Assembly: GCA_023055425.1 (NCBI GenBank)
Contig: JALGPY010000007.1
Coordinates: 16,192,001 to 16,256,000, forward strand
From: Linanthus parryae
Taxonomy: Eukaryota > Streptophyta > Magnoliopsida > Ericales > Polemoniaceae
Reading direction: 5' to 3'
DNA length: 64,000 bases
The position numbers and the translations under genes were made by a program. Positions 53,407-64,000 of the stretch are shown piece by piece. Below the pieces are notes generated by a model. That model saw nothing but the letters and a program-made list of their open reading frames with translations. It ran no database searches and was not told the DNA's origin. Within the stretch, counting starts at the first letter, position 1. Each line of letters begins with the position of its first letter.

Positions 53407-56400
53407 ATGGCTGACAACACTCCTGAGGCGAGCACTAGTCAGGCAGCCCCTACAGGTTCAACACCTTCAATGGTGTCAATTGGAAATCATGGGGAACGTC
53501 CAGAAAAATTTACTGGAAAGGACTTCAAGAGATGGCAACAAAAGATGCTTTTCTACTTGACGACCCTGCACTTGGCGAAGTTCTTGAAAGAAGACGCTCC
53601 ACCACTGCCGGAGAATGCAGACAAACAAACACTCGCTGCGGTGGACGCTTGGAAACATTCGGACTTTTTGGCCAAGAATTACGTTCTTAACGGATTAGAT
53701 AATACTTTGTATAATGTGTATAGTGTTGCTAAATCCGCAAAAGAACTTTGGGAATCTCTTGACAAAAAGTATAAGACTGAAGATGCAGGGGCAAAGAAAT
53801 TTGTAGTTGCTAAGTTCCTCAAATTTTGTATGGTTGATACCAAAACTGTAATAAGTCAGGTTCAAGAGTTGCAGGTTATCCTTCATGATATTCATGCTGA
53901 AGGAATGATCCTAAGTGAGTCATTTCAAGTTGCTTGCATGATTGAGAAACTCCCTCCTTCATGGAAGGATTTCAAGAATTATCTCAAGCACAAACGCAAG
54001 GAAATCCGAATGGAGGAACTCATCGTCCGCTTAAGGATCGAAGAAGACAACCGCAACTCCGACAAAGGAGGAATTGTGCAAGCCAAGGCCAACATCGTGG
54101 AGCAAGGTTCCAAGAAAAAACGGAAGGCTCACGACGACAATGGGGAAGACAAGGCGTTCAAGGGAAAGTGCTTCAATTGCGGAAAAACTGGCCACCGTAG
54201 AAGCGAGTGAAAGAAGAAGCGAAAGGTTCACAAGAACAAAACCGAGGAAAACATGGCTGAAAAGAAAGACGAAGACGATGGAATCCGCTTGTCCGCGGTA
54301 GTGTCGGAGGCAAACATGATCGGTAGCAACCCAAAGGAATGGTGGATTGACACCGGAGCTACACGCCACATATGCTCCGACAAAGCAATGTTCCACAAGT
54401 ACGAGGAAGTGGAAAACGGAGAGCAACTCTTCATGGGCAACTCATCTTCATCCACCGTGGAACAGAAATGATCCATCATCCTAAAGATGACTTCGGAAAA
54501 AATGGTGGTGCTCAACGATGTGCTTCATGTGCCGGAAATTCGTAGGAATTTGGTTTCGGGATCTGTACTAGTTAAGAAAGGATTCAAGATTGTTTTCGAG
54601 TCCGGAAAAATTGTACTAGTTAAGAATGGTACTTACGTAGGCAGGGGTTACCTTAGCGACGACATGTTCAAACTTAATGTAATGACCGCGACGCCAAAAG
54701 TGGCTATGAATAAGAATGCCGATTCTATTTACTTGTTGGAGTCATCTACTTTATGGCATAGTAGGCTTGGTCATGCAAACTTTGAATCGATTCGCAAACT
54801 AATGTCTATGGAACACATTCCTAGTGCAAAAATCAACAAATCCCACAAATGTGAGACATGCCTAGAAGCAAAATTAACTAAGAAACCCTTCCGATCAATT
54901 GATGGAAAATCGACTACTCCCCTCGAAATAATCCATATGGATATTTGCGACTTAAAGTTTCTACAAACAAGGGGATGAAAGAAATACTTTATTACGTTTA
55001 TAGATGATTGCACAAGGTATTGTTACGTCTATCTCCTTCGGAGTAAAGACGAAGCAATTGGCATGTTCAAGCACTATAAAAATGAAGTTGAAAATCAATT
55101 GGGGAAGAAGATAAAAATGGTGCGTAGCGACCGAGGAGGTGAATGTGAATGTCCGCTAAAAGACATTTGTCTAGAAAGTAGAATTATTCATCAAACCACG
55201 GCTCCATACTCACCACAACAAAACGGCATAGCCGAGAGGAAAAACAGAACTTTGAAAGAAATGCTTAATGCATTACTACTTAGTTCGGGTTTACCTCAGA
55301 ACTTGTGGGGGGAAGCACTCCTAACGGCCAATATCATCCTAAATAGGATTCCGCGAAAGAATATTGGAAAAACTCCATACGAGTTATGGAAAGGAAAGCC
55401 ACCATCCTACAAATACCTAAAAGCGTGGGGGTGTCTTGCAAAGGTAGCAATACTAGAACCTAAAAAGGTGAAACTTGGACCGAAAACGGTGGACTGCGTT
55501 TTCATAGGTTATGCTCAAAATAGTAGTGCATATCGATTTTTGGTTATTAAATCAGAAATCGAGGACATACACGTAAACACTATCTTTGAGTCATGTAATG
55601 CGTCTTTCTTCGAAGACGTATTTCCATATAAGAAGAAGGATGTAGAAAGTTCTAACAAAAGAACTCGAGAATCTACACCCGTAAAGTCCGACGAGGAAGT
55701 CGAGCCTAGGCGTAGTAAGCGGGCAAAAATTCACTAAGGATTATGGCCCGGATTTTCTAACGTATATGATAGAAAACGAACCTCAATCCTACAAGGAGGC
55801 AATGTCTAGCTCCGAGGGAACCTATTGGAAGGAGGCAGTAAATAGTGAGATTGAATCAATACTTCAAAATCACACATGGGAATTGGTGGATCTTCCTCCA
55901 GGTTGTAAGCCACTAGGCTGCAAGTGGATATTTAAGCGAAATCTTAAATCTGACGGAACAATTGAAAAATACAAGGCTAGACTTGTAGCTAAAGGGTATA
56001 AACAGAAGGAAGGTATTGACTATTTCGATACCTATTCACCTGTGACCAGAATTACGTCTATTCGTACTCTTATAGCTCTGGCAGCTATAAATGACCTTGA
56101 AATTCACCAAATGGACGTAAAAACTGCCTTCTTGAATGGTGAATTAGATGAAGAGATTTATATGGAACAAACCGGAAGGTTTCCTTGTCCCCGGCCTAGA
56201 AAACAAAGTGTGTCGACTAGTTAAATCTCTCTATGGACTAAAACAAGCTCCAAAACAATGGCATGTAAAGTTCGATAACACTATGCTATCAAACAGATTC
56301 ACAATTAATGAATGTGACAAGTGTGTATACTCCAAGTCTACACGCGACGGATATGTCGTTGTATGCTTGTATGTCGATGATATGTTGATTATGGGAAGTA

Positions 56401-57272
56401 ATTCAACTATCATTAAATCAACAAAGAAATTGTTGACAACTAAGTTCGATATGAAAGATATGGGTATCGCTGACGTTATCTTAGGGATGAAAATCACTAA
56501 GACAACTAACGGATACACATCATCTCAATCGCACTATGTTGGAAAAATACTTGAGAAATTCGACAGAAATGATGGCAAGATAGTTAGGACTCCTGTTGAT
56601 CCTAATATCCATCTCGCCAGGAACCATGGTGCATGTATAAGACAAGTCGAGTATGCTCAAGTGATTGGTAGTCTAATGTACCTCATGAATTGCACCAGAC
56701 CGGATATCGCCCAAGCGGTTGGCAAACTAAGTCGATATACCAGTAATCCAAGTAATAATCACTAGAATGGATTGACTCGTGTATTAAAGTATTTGAGGTA
56801 CACCTCAACATACAGACTACACTACTCTAGATACCCTGCGGTTTTAGAGGGATATAGTGACGCCAATTGGATATTCGATACAACGGATTCTAAATCCACG
56901 AGTGGGTATGTGTTTACCCTAGGAGGTGCAGCGATATCATGGAAATCTTCCAAACAGACTTGCATTGCAAGATCCACCATGGAATCTGAATTCATTGCGT
57001 TGGATAAGACAGGTGAAGAAGCGGAATGGCTTCGACACTTCTTGGAGGAACTGCCAATGTGGCCCAAACCAATGACGGTTGTATGCATTCATTGTGATAG
57101 CCAGTCGGCTATCACAAGGGCACAAAGTAGTATCTACAATGGTAAGTCTAGACACATTTGTCGAAGACATAACACCATTAAGCAATTGCTCTCAAACGGA
57201 ATAATATCAATCGATTATGTGAAGTCTAAGGATAACTTAGCGGATCCCCTAACAAAGGGGGTAACAAGGTAG
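53407..57272 (+). pseudogene. Copia gag-pol polyprotein with a few inactivating changes
   Basis: Gag starts at the ATG at 53407 ([12 protein letters not shown]) and runs to the zinc knuckle [13 protein letters not shown], where the final Cys codon is TGA (54208-54210). Protease: WWIDTGATRHIC (about 54340). Pre-integrase: LWHSRLGHANFES. Integrase core: HMDICDLKF, RSDRGGEC and PQQNGIAERKNRT. Reverse transcriptase: MDVKTAFLNGELDEEIYM and LYVDDMLIMGSN. RNase [14 protein letters not shown], and the C-terminus has NLADPLTKG. Further stops lie at about 54469, 54976 (TGA) and 56763 (TAG), with frameshifts near 55735 and 56180. Decay is mild, so the insertion is probably fairly recent. Confidence 0.92.
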
Positions 57273-57913
57273 CAAGTCTTGAGTTCGTCAAGGGGAATAA
57301 GATTAAAGCCTATCTCACCGAGTTGCACGTAGCGGAAAACCCAACCTAGATGATTGGAGATCCCAAGAACTAGGTTCAAAGGGACAACCTAACTATTGTG
57401 CAAAATTAGTCACTGTAAGGAAATTTATATATCCAAACTCATTCCAAGGGCGACACCGAGTGACACTTGCATTGGTTAAGGATAAGCATTTGGCTTTTAA
57501 TGAGCTCATATCTTGATGGAAAAACAAGTGGGGTATGGCAAGATAATCTTTATGAGACTCACCTATATGAGTGGGAACTGGGGGCCGGTTCTAGGAGAAT
57601 GACGAGGCTAAATTCTCTAAGACCACTCACGAAACCAGGATTAAGTGCTCCATGGACAAAACGGACACGATCATGAGAACCTGATATGGAAAGAATAATA
57701 ACCGTGTGGGTACTATTGACTAGGTATACACTACGGCAAGCAGTTCAAGGCGATTCGCCACTGACAAGCCAGTATACCCTGTAGTATTCCACTAGAGAAC
57801 GTTCAAGGTCTCAGGTCACCTTCTCGATGCGATTATTGTTCGCTAGATGGCACTCTTTCTTCCTTTTTTGATATTCCGGCTCTTATGCCAATTTTATCAT
57901 TCATGTGGGGGAT
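57273..57913 (+). other. 3' non-coding region of the Copia element
   Basis: About 640 bp between the polyprotein end and the polypurine tract. It shares layout and short blocks (AACCCAA...GGAGATCCCA) with the 3' interior of the LARD at 20388-24812. Confidence 0.6.
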
Positions 57914-58672
57914 TGTTGGAAAAACCCGGTTTTTCGCACAACTTTGGAAGAAGATTTTGAAGAATCGGCTAATCGATTCACGAAACGGAAAGTTGCTATG
58001 GATACCTTAGAGCTAGGTGAACATCCTACAACTTTACTTCAACCAAAATCGTGACCGGATGAATGAAAAATTCATGGGTAAAGATGTCTTCTAAGATAGT
58101 ACTCCAAGAGGGAAATTAATTCATCCCACATTGGAGGGTGGAACAATCTTGTTCACTTAATATAGTTCAAGATTGCACTATAGGGCACGCCCTTTGGGTG
58201 TAGGAGAGAGGACCTAGCTATGGTCCGAACCACCACACGCGCGCACGCGCGCCGCCGCCGCCGTCCGTCCGGCCGGCTCGGCTCGGTCTCGGGTTCGGTC
58301 ACGGGTCGGGCCGTGGCGCGGCGCGTTGTGTTGTGTGTGGGCTGGGCTGGGCTTTTTATGAGGTTCAGGCCCATTTAATTTTTTGGCCCAATTTTAATTA
58401 CTTTTCCACTCAAAATTTTACCTGAATTTTGAAATTCGTTTTCCAACGGTTCTGGAACGGTTTCGTAACCGTTCGTGAACAGACCCAACTGCTCCAACGG
58501 GTGTCTCTGCTTCTTTAAAAGCAGAGCACCCTTTCCTGTTTCAGTCATTCCGAAATTCCCAAATTCCAGAAACCTATCCAAACTTTCCAGAGTGCTATCA
58601 TTCCATTTGAGGGTTCGTAGGGTGTATTCCGGCGGTGCTACCCGATTACACAGTGAGGGACAATTATCCTGG
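57914..58672 (+). repeat. 3' LTR of the Copia, truncated by the Gypsy element
   Basis: Colinear with the 5' LTR up to ATTATCCTGG, where the Gypsy LTR begins. It carries the extra stem-loop block near 58493-58545. Confidence 0.85.
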
Positions 58673-59299
58673 TGTAGATAGTGCTTTCTGAGCTAGCAGA
58701 TCTTGGCCACGTGGCAACCATCCAGCACACCATATTGTGCTCCACACACACTGGATCACCAGCCGAGCTGATCCATGTGGGGGCTGCGAGACAGAGCCCT
58801 CGCATACCACTGCATGGGACTTGTAGGGAATTAGTGGTTTGGAGGCTAGAGTAAGCCCTGTCGCGTGCGAGCCAAGCCCGCGCGCGACCTTTAGTAACTG
58901 CTTTGAGAGATTTATGGCACGAGCTCCATAAACCCGGTCAATCCGGTCAAACCCGGTCAACCTCGTAACGGTTCCGGTATTCGCGCATAACGTGCTGTAA
59001 CGGTCCCTATATATGAGGACGAACGTGCCGTTGTGGTTAAGCTAATTAAGCCGCCATTAATGGGCGCATTAACCACACTACAACGGTCACGTTCCCTGCT
59101 ATATATAGGACGTTAACCTTTCCATACAAAGAAGAACACACTAGCCATACGCGGAAGCTCTGCCAAACCTCTGTCTCTCTCTCAGACATTACTACTGCCT
59201 TACTCTCTCCCTACACACAACCCAACTCTTCCTGTGCCATCTATGATCCTCTACATACGGTGTACACGAAGGTCTCCCCGCCGGAATCTCTTGTGCACA
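58673..59299 (+). repeat. 5' LTR of the Tat Gypsy element
   Basis: Starts TGTAGATAG and is proposed to end GTGCACA, giving TGT...ACA ends. It contains a TATA-like CTATATATAG at about 59099-59108. The putative primer site after it (TTTTGGTGAACCTGACG) was not matched to a tRNA. The right edge is provisional because the partner LTR is outside the window. Confidence 0.7.
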
Positions 59300-59339
59300 T
59301 TTTGGTGAACCTGACGTGAACTTACCAACAAAAGCAACC

Positions 59340-60433
59340 ATGTCTCAGGAGGATGATGTTAGCAACAGATCGCCTTCCACCGAAGCTGCCTCAGGAGAGG
59401 AGACCCGCCGTACTCCTGCGACCCCAGCGAGGCGCCGACGCTAGAGTCCTTGGACGCCACCGTCCAAGGTCAGGCGAAAGCTCTCAAAGCTCAGTCTGCG
59501 CAGCTAGAACGGATCCTGGCCGTTCTGGGCACCCTTGCACCAAACCCTTCACCAGCCACCGCCGTCTCTCAAGGAGGAGGAGCCCCTACCGCTTCTGGAT
59601 TGGGAGTGTCGACCACACCTCCCAACCCTAATCTGCAGACACCACCGGCGACTACGCAACTGCCTTCAATTCAGGGGTCAACAGCTCAGATGTTGCCTCT
59701 CACTGCTCATACCCCTCAGCCTCCGGCTTTGGCTTCTAATCCGGCTTCGCAGTATCCCTTGCCTCCGCCAACGGCGATCTGGGGCAATGCGAATGGCCAA
59801 TATGTCCCCAATCCTTCGACGGCATACGTGTCGCCTCCGTCTGCGGCAACCCCTCCTTCTGCTACCGAGGGAAGCATTCCAGAATGCATGACGTCTCTGC
59901 AGAAGCGCATGGACACTATTCTGACCCACCAATCATTCGCGGATACCATTATCCCGAAGCTAGACAACGATCCTCCCATCCCGCGGGAGATCTATCTCAT
60001 GCCTAACCCAGTAGGGTATAAGGCTCCTAAATGGGACAAGTTCGAGGATGTCAACGGAAACGCTCATGAGCATGTCATGCGTTTCATCGATGTCATGGGG
60101 CCATACGGAGCCGATCCCAAGCTGTTGATGCGAGAATTCCCAAAGTCCTTGGGGAACGTAGCGTACAAGTGGTACAGAACGTTGGAAGCCGGATCCGTGA
60201 AGACTTGGGACGACATGGTCCAGAAGTTCTATACCAAGTTCTTCCAGATGGAAGAAAAGGTGACAATGATCCACCTCTCGCGGATGTATCAGAAGCGCGA
60301 GGAGGATGGGATCACTTTCATCAAGAAATTCAGAGCGAAGTCCTTGGAATGCAAAGATCCAATGCTCGAAAGCCGACTTGTAGAGATATGCCTGCAGTGC
60401 ATGCGAGACGAATACAAAGGGCACTCCGGATGA
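59340..60433 (+). pseudogene. Gag of the Tat Gypsy element
   Basis: Begins at the ATG at 59340 (MSQEDDVSNRSPSTEA). A frameshift near 59435 moves it into the long frame (LESLDATVQGQAKALKAQ). A Pro/Ala/Thr-rich linker follows, then the capsid-type Retrotrans_gag core with KWDKFEDVNGNAHEHVMRF, YKWYRTLEAGSVKTWDDM and FYTKFFQ. It ends at a TGA (60431-60433) before any zinc knuckle. The gag C-terminus and protease appear to have been deleted, because the reverse-transcriptase linker starts only about 25 bases later. Confidence 0.85.
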
Positions 60434-60458
60434 GAAGCTCAAAGAAGCACCTGAATGC

Positions 60459-61666
60459 ATGAAAGATAGGCCCAGACCACAAAAGCAAGAGCTAAAGGAA
60501 GTGTTCCTCAGCCCGAACGAGGAAAAGAAAAGGCCAGTCTTTCTAAGCGCGGACCTCACAGGTGAGGAGGAGCAAGGACTGCTACATCTCCTAACTGAAT
60601 ACAGGGATGTGTTCGCATGGGAGTATGATGAGATGCCAGGTCTGGATACAGGCATCACTATGCACCGTTTAGACATCATCCCAGGGTCTAAGCCGGTAAA
60701 TCAGAGCACAAGAAGCTTCAGGCCGGAGCTTAACGTGAAGATCAAGCAGGAGATTATCAAACTCCTGGATGCCAAATTCATAGAGCCGAATCATCATCCC
60801 ACATGGCTGGCCAACATTGTGCCAGTGGTAAAGAAGAACGGACAGCTTCGCATCTGCGTGGACTTCCGTGATCTCAATCGTTTTTGCCCAAAGGATGATT
60901 TTCCACTGCCCAACATCGATCTGCTTATCGATTCAACAGCGGGCCATCGCATGTTCAGTTTCATGGACGCCTTCAGCGGGTACAACCAGATCAAGATGGA
61001 CCCTGAAGATGCGCGGAAAACTGCATTCATCACTCCGGTGGGAGTGTTCAACTACACATGATGCCGTTCGGTCTCAAAAACGCGGGTGCGACCTATCAGC
61101 GGGCCATGATGGCCCTATTCCACGACATGATGCACAAAGAAGTGGAGTTCTATGTAGATGACCTGGTGGTTAAATCCAAGCAGGAAGTAGATCACCTCGC
61201 GGATTTGCGGAAAGTGTTCAATAGATGTAGACGCTTTCAACTGAAGATGAATCCCATGAAGTGCGCATTTGGGGTAACATCAGGGAAGTTCTTGGGATGC
61301 GTGGTTCATCGCCAAGGAATCGAGCCTGACCCTGCGAAAGTATCAGCCATCATTGGCATGACGCCGCCCCATAACCAAAGTGCCTTGAAAACATTTTTGG
61401 GGAAGCTATCATATCTGCGGAGATTCATCCCAGCGATTGCCGAAATCACCTGCTGTTTTAGTGCCCTTCTCAAGAAAGATGTCGTATACAGCTGGACTCC
61501 GGAGCACGAAGCTGCATTCGAAAAGCTGAAGGATCTTCTGACGTCTTCAAAAATAATGATCGCACCTCAACTGGGATCACCGCTTCTGCTATATCTGACG
61601 TCAACAAGGAGGTCCATAGGAGCACTCTTGGCTCAGGAGTACGAGGGTCAAGAAAGGCCTATCTAA
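60459..61666 (+). pseudogene. Reverse transcriptase of the Tat Gypsy element, frameshifted
   Basis: The linker YRDVFAWEYDEMPGLDTGI is followed by RT motifs VVKKNGQLRICVDFRDLNR and FMDAFSGYNQIKM, then a one-base frameshift at about 61057 inside the conserved YTMMPFGLKNAG block. It continues with FYVDDLVVKS, where the YVDD box is the polymerase active site. A TAA (61664-61666) interrupts the connection to RNase H. The order and motifs are unmistakable, but the protein cannot be made as one chain. Confidence 0.92.
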
Positions 61667-62992
61667 TACATCTCTCGCATTGTGCAGCCTGCTGAATCAA
61701 GGTACACAGACATCGAACGTCATTGCCTTGCCTTGTTCTTCGTGATAGAGAAGTTGAAACACTACTTTGCGTCGCACAAAGTGGTAGTGGTCACCAAGAG
61801 CGATCCCATACGATATCTGCTAACTCACACTACTCCTGGAGGAAGATTGGCAAAATGGTACATGACCATATCTCAATACGATATCACATGCGTGCGACCG
61901 CGAGCGATCAAGTCGCAGGCGGTAGCGGATCTGTTGGCACAGTTCCCCGACAACAGCCACGAGCCCGTGATCGAAGAAGAGCTCGAAGGACCTGAAATCT
62001 ATGCAATCGACGTGCCCTATTGGACGCTCCATTTCGACGGGTCGTCAACAAGGAAATGCGGAGGCATTGGGATAGTCTTGACCAAGACGGATGGAGAGGT
62101 CATACAGATGTCCACAAAGCTCGACTTCGCAGTCACCAACAACGAGGCAGAATATGAAGCCCTCATAGCGGGACTGCGCGCAGCGAAGGCTTTGGAAGTA
62201 AGCAATCTGACGGTCATGGGAGACTCCAAGTTGATCGTCAAGCAAGCCTCGGGCGAATACGGTTTGAAGGAGATAAACCTTCTGTCCTACCGCACTCTGG
62301 TACAAAAGCTAGTGCAGCAATTCTGTGATGTGAGGTACGAGCACAAGCCCCGAGCAGACAACAGACATGCAGATGCTTTGGCCACCTTGGGATCCAAGGT
62401 TAGTACAGACAAATGTCCCGCAAGGATCTCCATTGAGGTGCGAACATCGTCGGCGTTGACAGAAGACGCGTGCGACGATGAACACATGGATGATACGGAC
62501 TGGAGAAAAACAATTTTGCGAGCTATTGCAGAAGGCACAAGCAGTGCAAGCTGGGCACTCACAAAGGGGTATTGCATACATGACAACACCCTTTACTACA
62601 AGGGTCCTGGCGGAATACTCATGCGATGCGTCTCCGAGCAGGAGGGACAACTGTTGTTAGAAAAGATTCACCAACATGCTTGCGGAGAAAGTGAGGTGTC
62701 AATCTATCGGAAGGCTCAGAGATATGGCATTCACTGGCCAGACATGTCAACAGCCGCGGCCCTGATACAAGGGAAGTGCGAGAGTTGCGCACTGATCAAA
62801 GATTCTCTACTCATCGCTCTAACCGATGATGACACGGATTGGAGGAAGCCACTCTTTGACTTTCTCACTAAGGGCACCTTACCCGAATCGAGAAAAGAAG
62901 CGGATAAGTTAAAAGGAAAGCATCCCGATATGTGGTGCAGGAGAACTTACTTTGGCGAAGAGGTCATGAGGGCAACTTGCTGCGATGTCTAG
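61667..62992 (+). pseudogene. RNase H, archaeal-type RNase H and first integrase zinc-binding module
   Basis: First the normal RNase H (RYTDIERHCLALFFVIEKLK; about 61700-61900). Then a second RNase H domain with a complete acidic set: LHFDGSS, NNEAEYEALIAGL, VMGDSKLIVKQ and ADNRHADALATL (about 62023-62385). After a linker beginning DDTDWRKTI comes an integrase-type zinc-binding module (EKIHQHACGE...GKCESCALI, about 62660-62800). The linker then appears a second time (DDTDWRKPLFDFL, about 62830). The frame ends at 62992, where a frameshift near 62960 joins it to the integrase frame. Confidence 0.85.
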
Positions 62993-64000
62993 ACGGCAGA
63001 GAAGCACAAGAAGTCATGGACCTTTCTCATCAGGTGGAACACCAAGGAGGTGCGAAATTATGCAGGCAGCTCCTCTCAATTGGATATTTCTGGCCCACGA
63101 TGGAGGCCGATTGCCGCACCAAAGTACGACGCTGCCAGGAGTGTCAATTCAAAGGAAACCTAGTGCACGCTCCTGCTGTGGATCTACATGCATTCGGAAC
63201 GCCGTGGCCATTTCATACATGGGCAATGGATTTCATTGGCCCCATCCGACCAACTTCGCATGGGAATCATTTCATTCTCACCGCAACTGAGCTATTTACC
63301 AAATGGGTGGAGGCGATACCACTAAAGACGGCAAATGCGCTAGCTGTGGTCAACTTCATCCAAGAAAACATCATATGCAGGTTCGGAATTCCAAACACCA
63401 TTCTTTCAGATAATGTTACTCCTTTTGTTAATCGCCAGGTGGCTGCAAAGCTGGCAGAGTACAATATCAGGCAAATATGTTCCACTCCCTACTACCCGAA
63501 GGGGAACGGGCAAGCCGAAGCGACCAACAAAACGCTGTTGAGGATTTTAAGCAAAATGGTCGCAGATGACCACAAGAAATGGGCTGATTCTTTAAACATA
63601 GCCCTGTGGGCTTACCGGACTTCTCCAAGGACACCCACGGGGGTCTCACCGTTCCTCCTATGCTATGGAGCTGAGGCCGTGGTACCTGCGGAAGTGAGGG
63701 TCAATTCGGCGAGATTGGCCTTCCACGCACTATACGACAATCAACGCGATCATGACTTAGTCTTGCTGGAGGAAAAGCGAGAACAAGCTAAAAGGACCAA
63801 CAAGCGGTATCAAGAAAGGATCGCCCGTGCTTACAATAAGACGGTCCAGCGAAGAGATTTCGCAGTTGGAGATTTGGTCCTGCGCGCATCTGATCACTGC
63901 ATGCGAGAAGCGGCTCACCCAAAGTTCGCAGCTAATTGGGAAGGACCCTTCGAAGTCACAGAAGTCTTTGACAGTGGTTACTGCAGCATACGGAGGTTGC
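62962..64000 (+). pseudogene. Integrase of the Tat Gypsy element, open to the window end
   Basis: A frame open from 62962 without a stop to 64000. It has a second zinc-binding module (SHQVEHQGGAKLC...CRTKVRRCQECQ, about 63020-63150). The rve catalytic core follows with WAMDFIGPI, FGIPNTILSDNVTPF and YYPKGNGQAEATNKTLL, supplying the D, D and E residues, and then YRTSPRTPTGVSPF. The C-terminal part (FAVGDLVLRASD, WEGPFEVTEV) resembles the Gypsy integrase C-terminal domain. This frame itself looks intact; it is called a pseudogene only because the upstream parts of the polyprotein are broken. Confidence 0.88.

Larger units (their letters stand above)
52283..58672 (+). mobile_element. Ty1/Copia retrotransposon, 3' LTR interrupted by a Gypsy element
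   Basis: The 5' LTR (52283 to about 53186) opens TGTTGGAAAAAA and appears to end CCAACA. The 3' LTR starts at 57914 after the polypurine tract TCATGTGGGGGAT and is cut at 58672 by the Gypsy insertion. The full Copia domain order gag-PR-INT-RT-RNase H lies between. The usual tRNA-iMet primer site is absent after the proposed LTR end (ATCTTAAGGC instead), so the LTR/leader boundary is provisional. A right TSD cannot be seen in the window. Confidence 0.88.
58673..64000 (+). mobile_element. Ty3/Gypsy retrotransposon, Tat lineage, truncated by the window end
   Basis: Inserted in the 3' LTR of the preceding Copia element (left flank CCTGG, 58668-58672). The LTR is followed by gag and a pol with reverse transcriptase, RNase H, a second archaeal-type RNase H and an integrase in chromosomal order. 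The extra RNase H after the normal one is the hallmark of the plant Tat (Ogre/Retand-like) lineage. The protease is missing. The 3' end, second LTR and TSD lie beyond the window. Confidence 0.92.

Noticed and set aside
59353..59932. Alternative frames overlapping the Tat gag linker
   Set aside because: They result from the Pro/Ala/Thr-rich, GC-rich linker being open in several frames; only one frame leads into the capsid core.

Overview
This is plant nuclear DNA, almost certainly from a eudicot. The evidence is GT-AG introns, a CYP81-type cytochrome P450, a plant cinnamyl-alcohol-dehydrogenase (CAD) family gene, and dense nesting of plant transposon families (Copia, Gypsy/Tat, TRIM/LARD, hAT, MULE, Harbinger, Stowaway, Helitron, SINE). 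The close match of the CAD-family protein to 8-hydroxygeraniol dehydrogenases known from iridoid-making plants suggests an asterid, but that is inference. Only two host genes look intact.

Layout. 1-404: 3' end of a Copia element. 990-5222: a non-autonomous Gypsy-like element (minus strand) containing an hAT element (1460-3957), which contains a MULE (2222-3490) and a SINE. About 5668-9530: a decayed LTR element split by a TRIM that has the order LTR-internal-LTR-internal-LTR (5800-8423). 10192-12481: a two-exon CYP81-like P450 on the minus strand, with TATA box and polyA signal. 12882-15090: a tiny TRIM remnant, an hAT MITE, an (AT)n run and a minisatellite. 15450-20111: a degenerate Copia element. 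20388-24812: a LARD with 0.65-kb LTRs. 25343-26057: Harbinger-like MITE. 26535-27682: MULE. 30550-31912: Helitron. 33162-34212: a Pack-MULE carrying a broken class II small heat-shock protein gene. 34490-36399: a non-autonomous LTR element. 36936-47619: the five-exon CAD-family gene on the plus strand; its 9.1-kb second intron holds a SINE, a Helitron, an hAT MITE, a MULE end, a Stowaway MITE and a 5-kb antisense Copia element. 47849-52282: a Copia remnant split by an hAT element, which itself carries a fold-back element and a very young LTR element (48798-51007). 52283-58672: a Copia element whose 3' LTR is cut by a Tat-lineage Gypsy element (58673 to the window end).

The two host genes encode enzymes typical of specialised metabolism: an ER-anchored monooxygenase and a cytosolic zinc-dependent alcohol dehydrogenase. 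They lie 24 kb apart in divergent orientation, and nothing in the sequence shows that they share a pathway. Most transposon boundaries were fixed by matching target-site duplications (TSDs) and terminal repeats read directly from the sequence. All element coding regions contain stops, frameshifts or deletions. I saw no rRNA genes, intact tRNA genes or CRISPR arrays.
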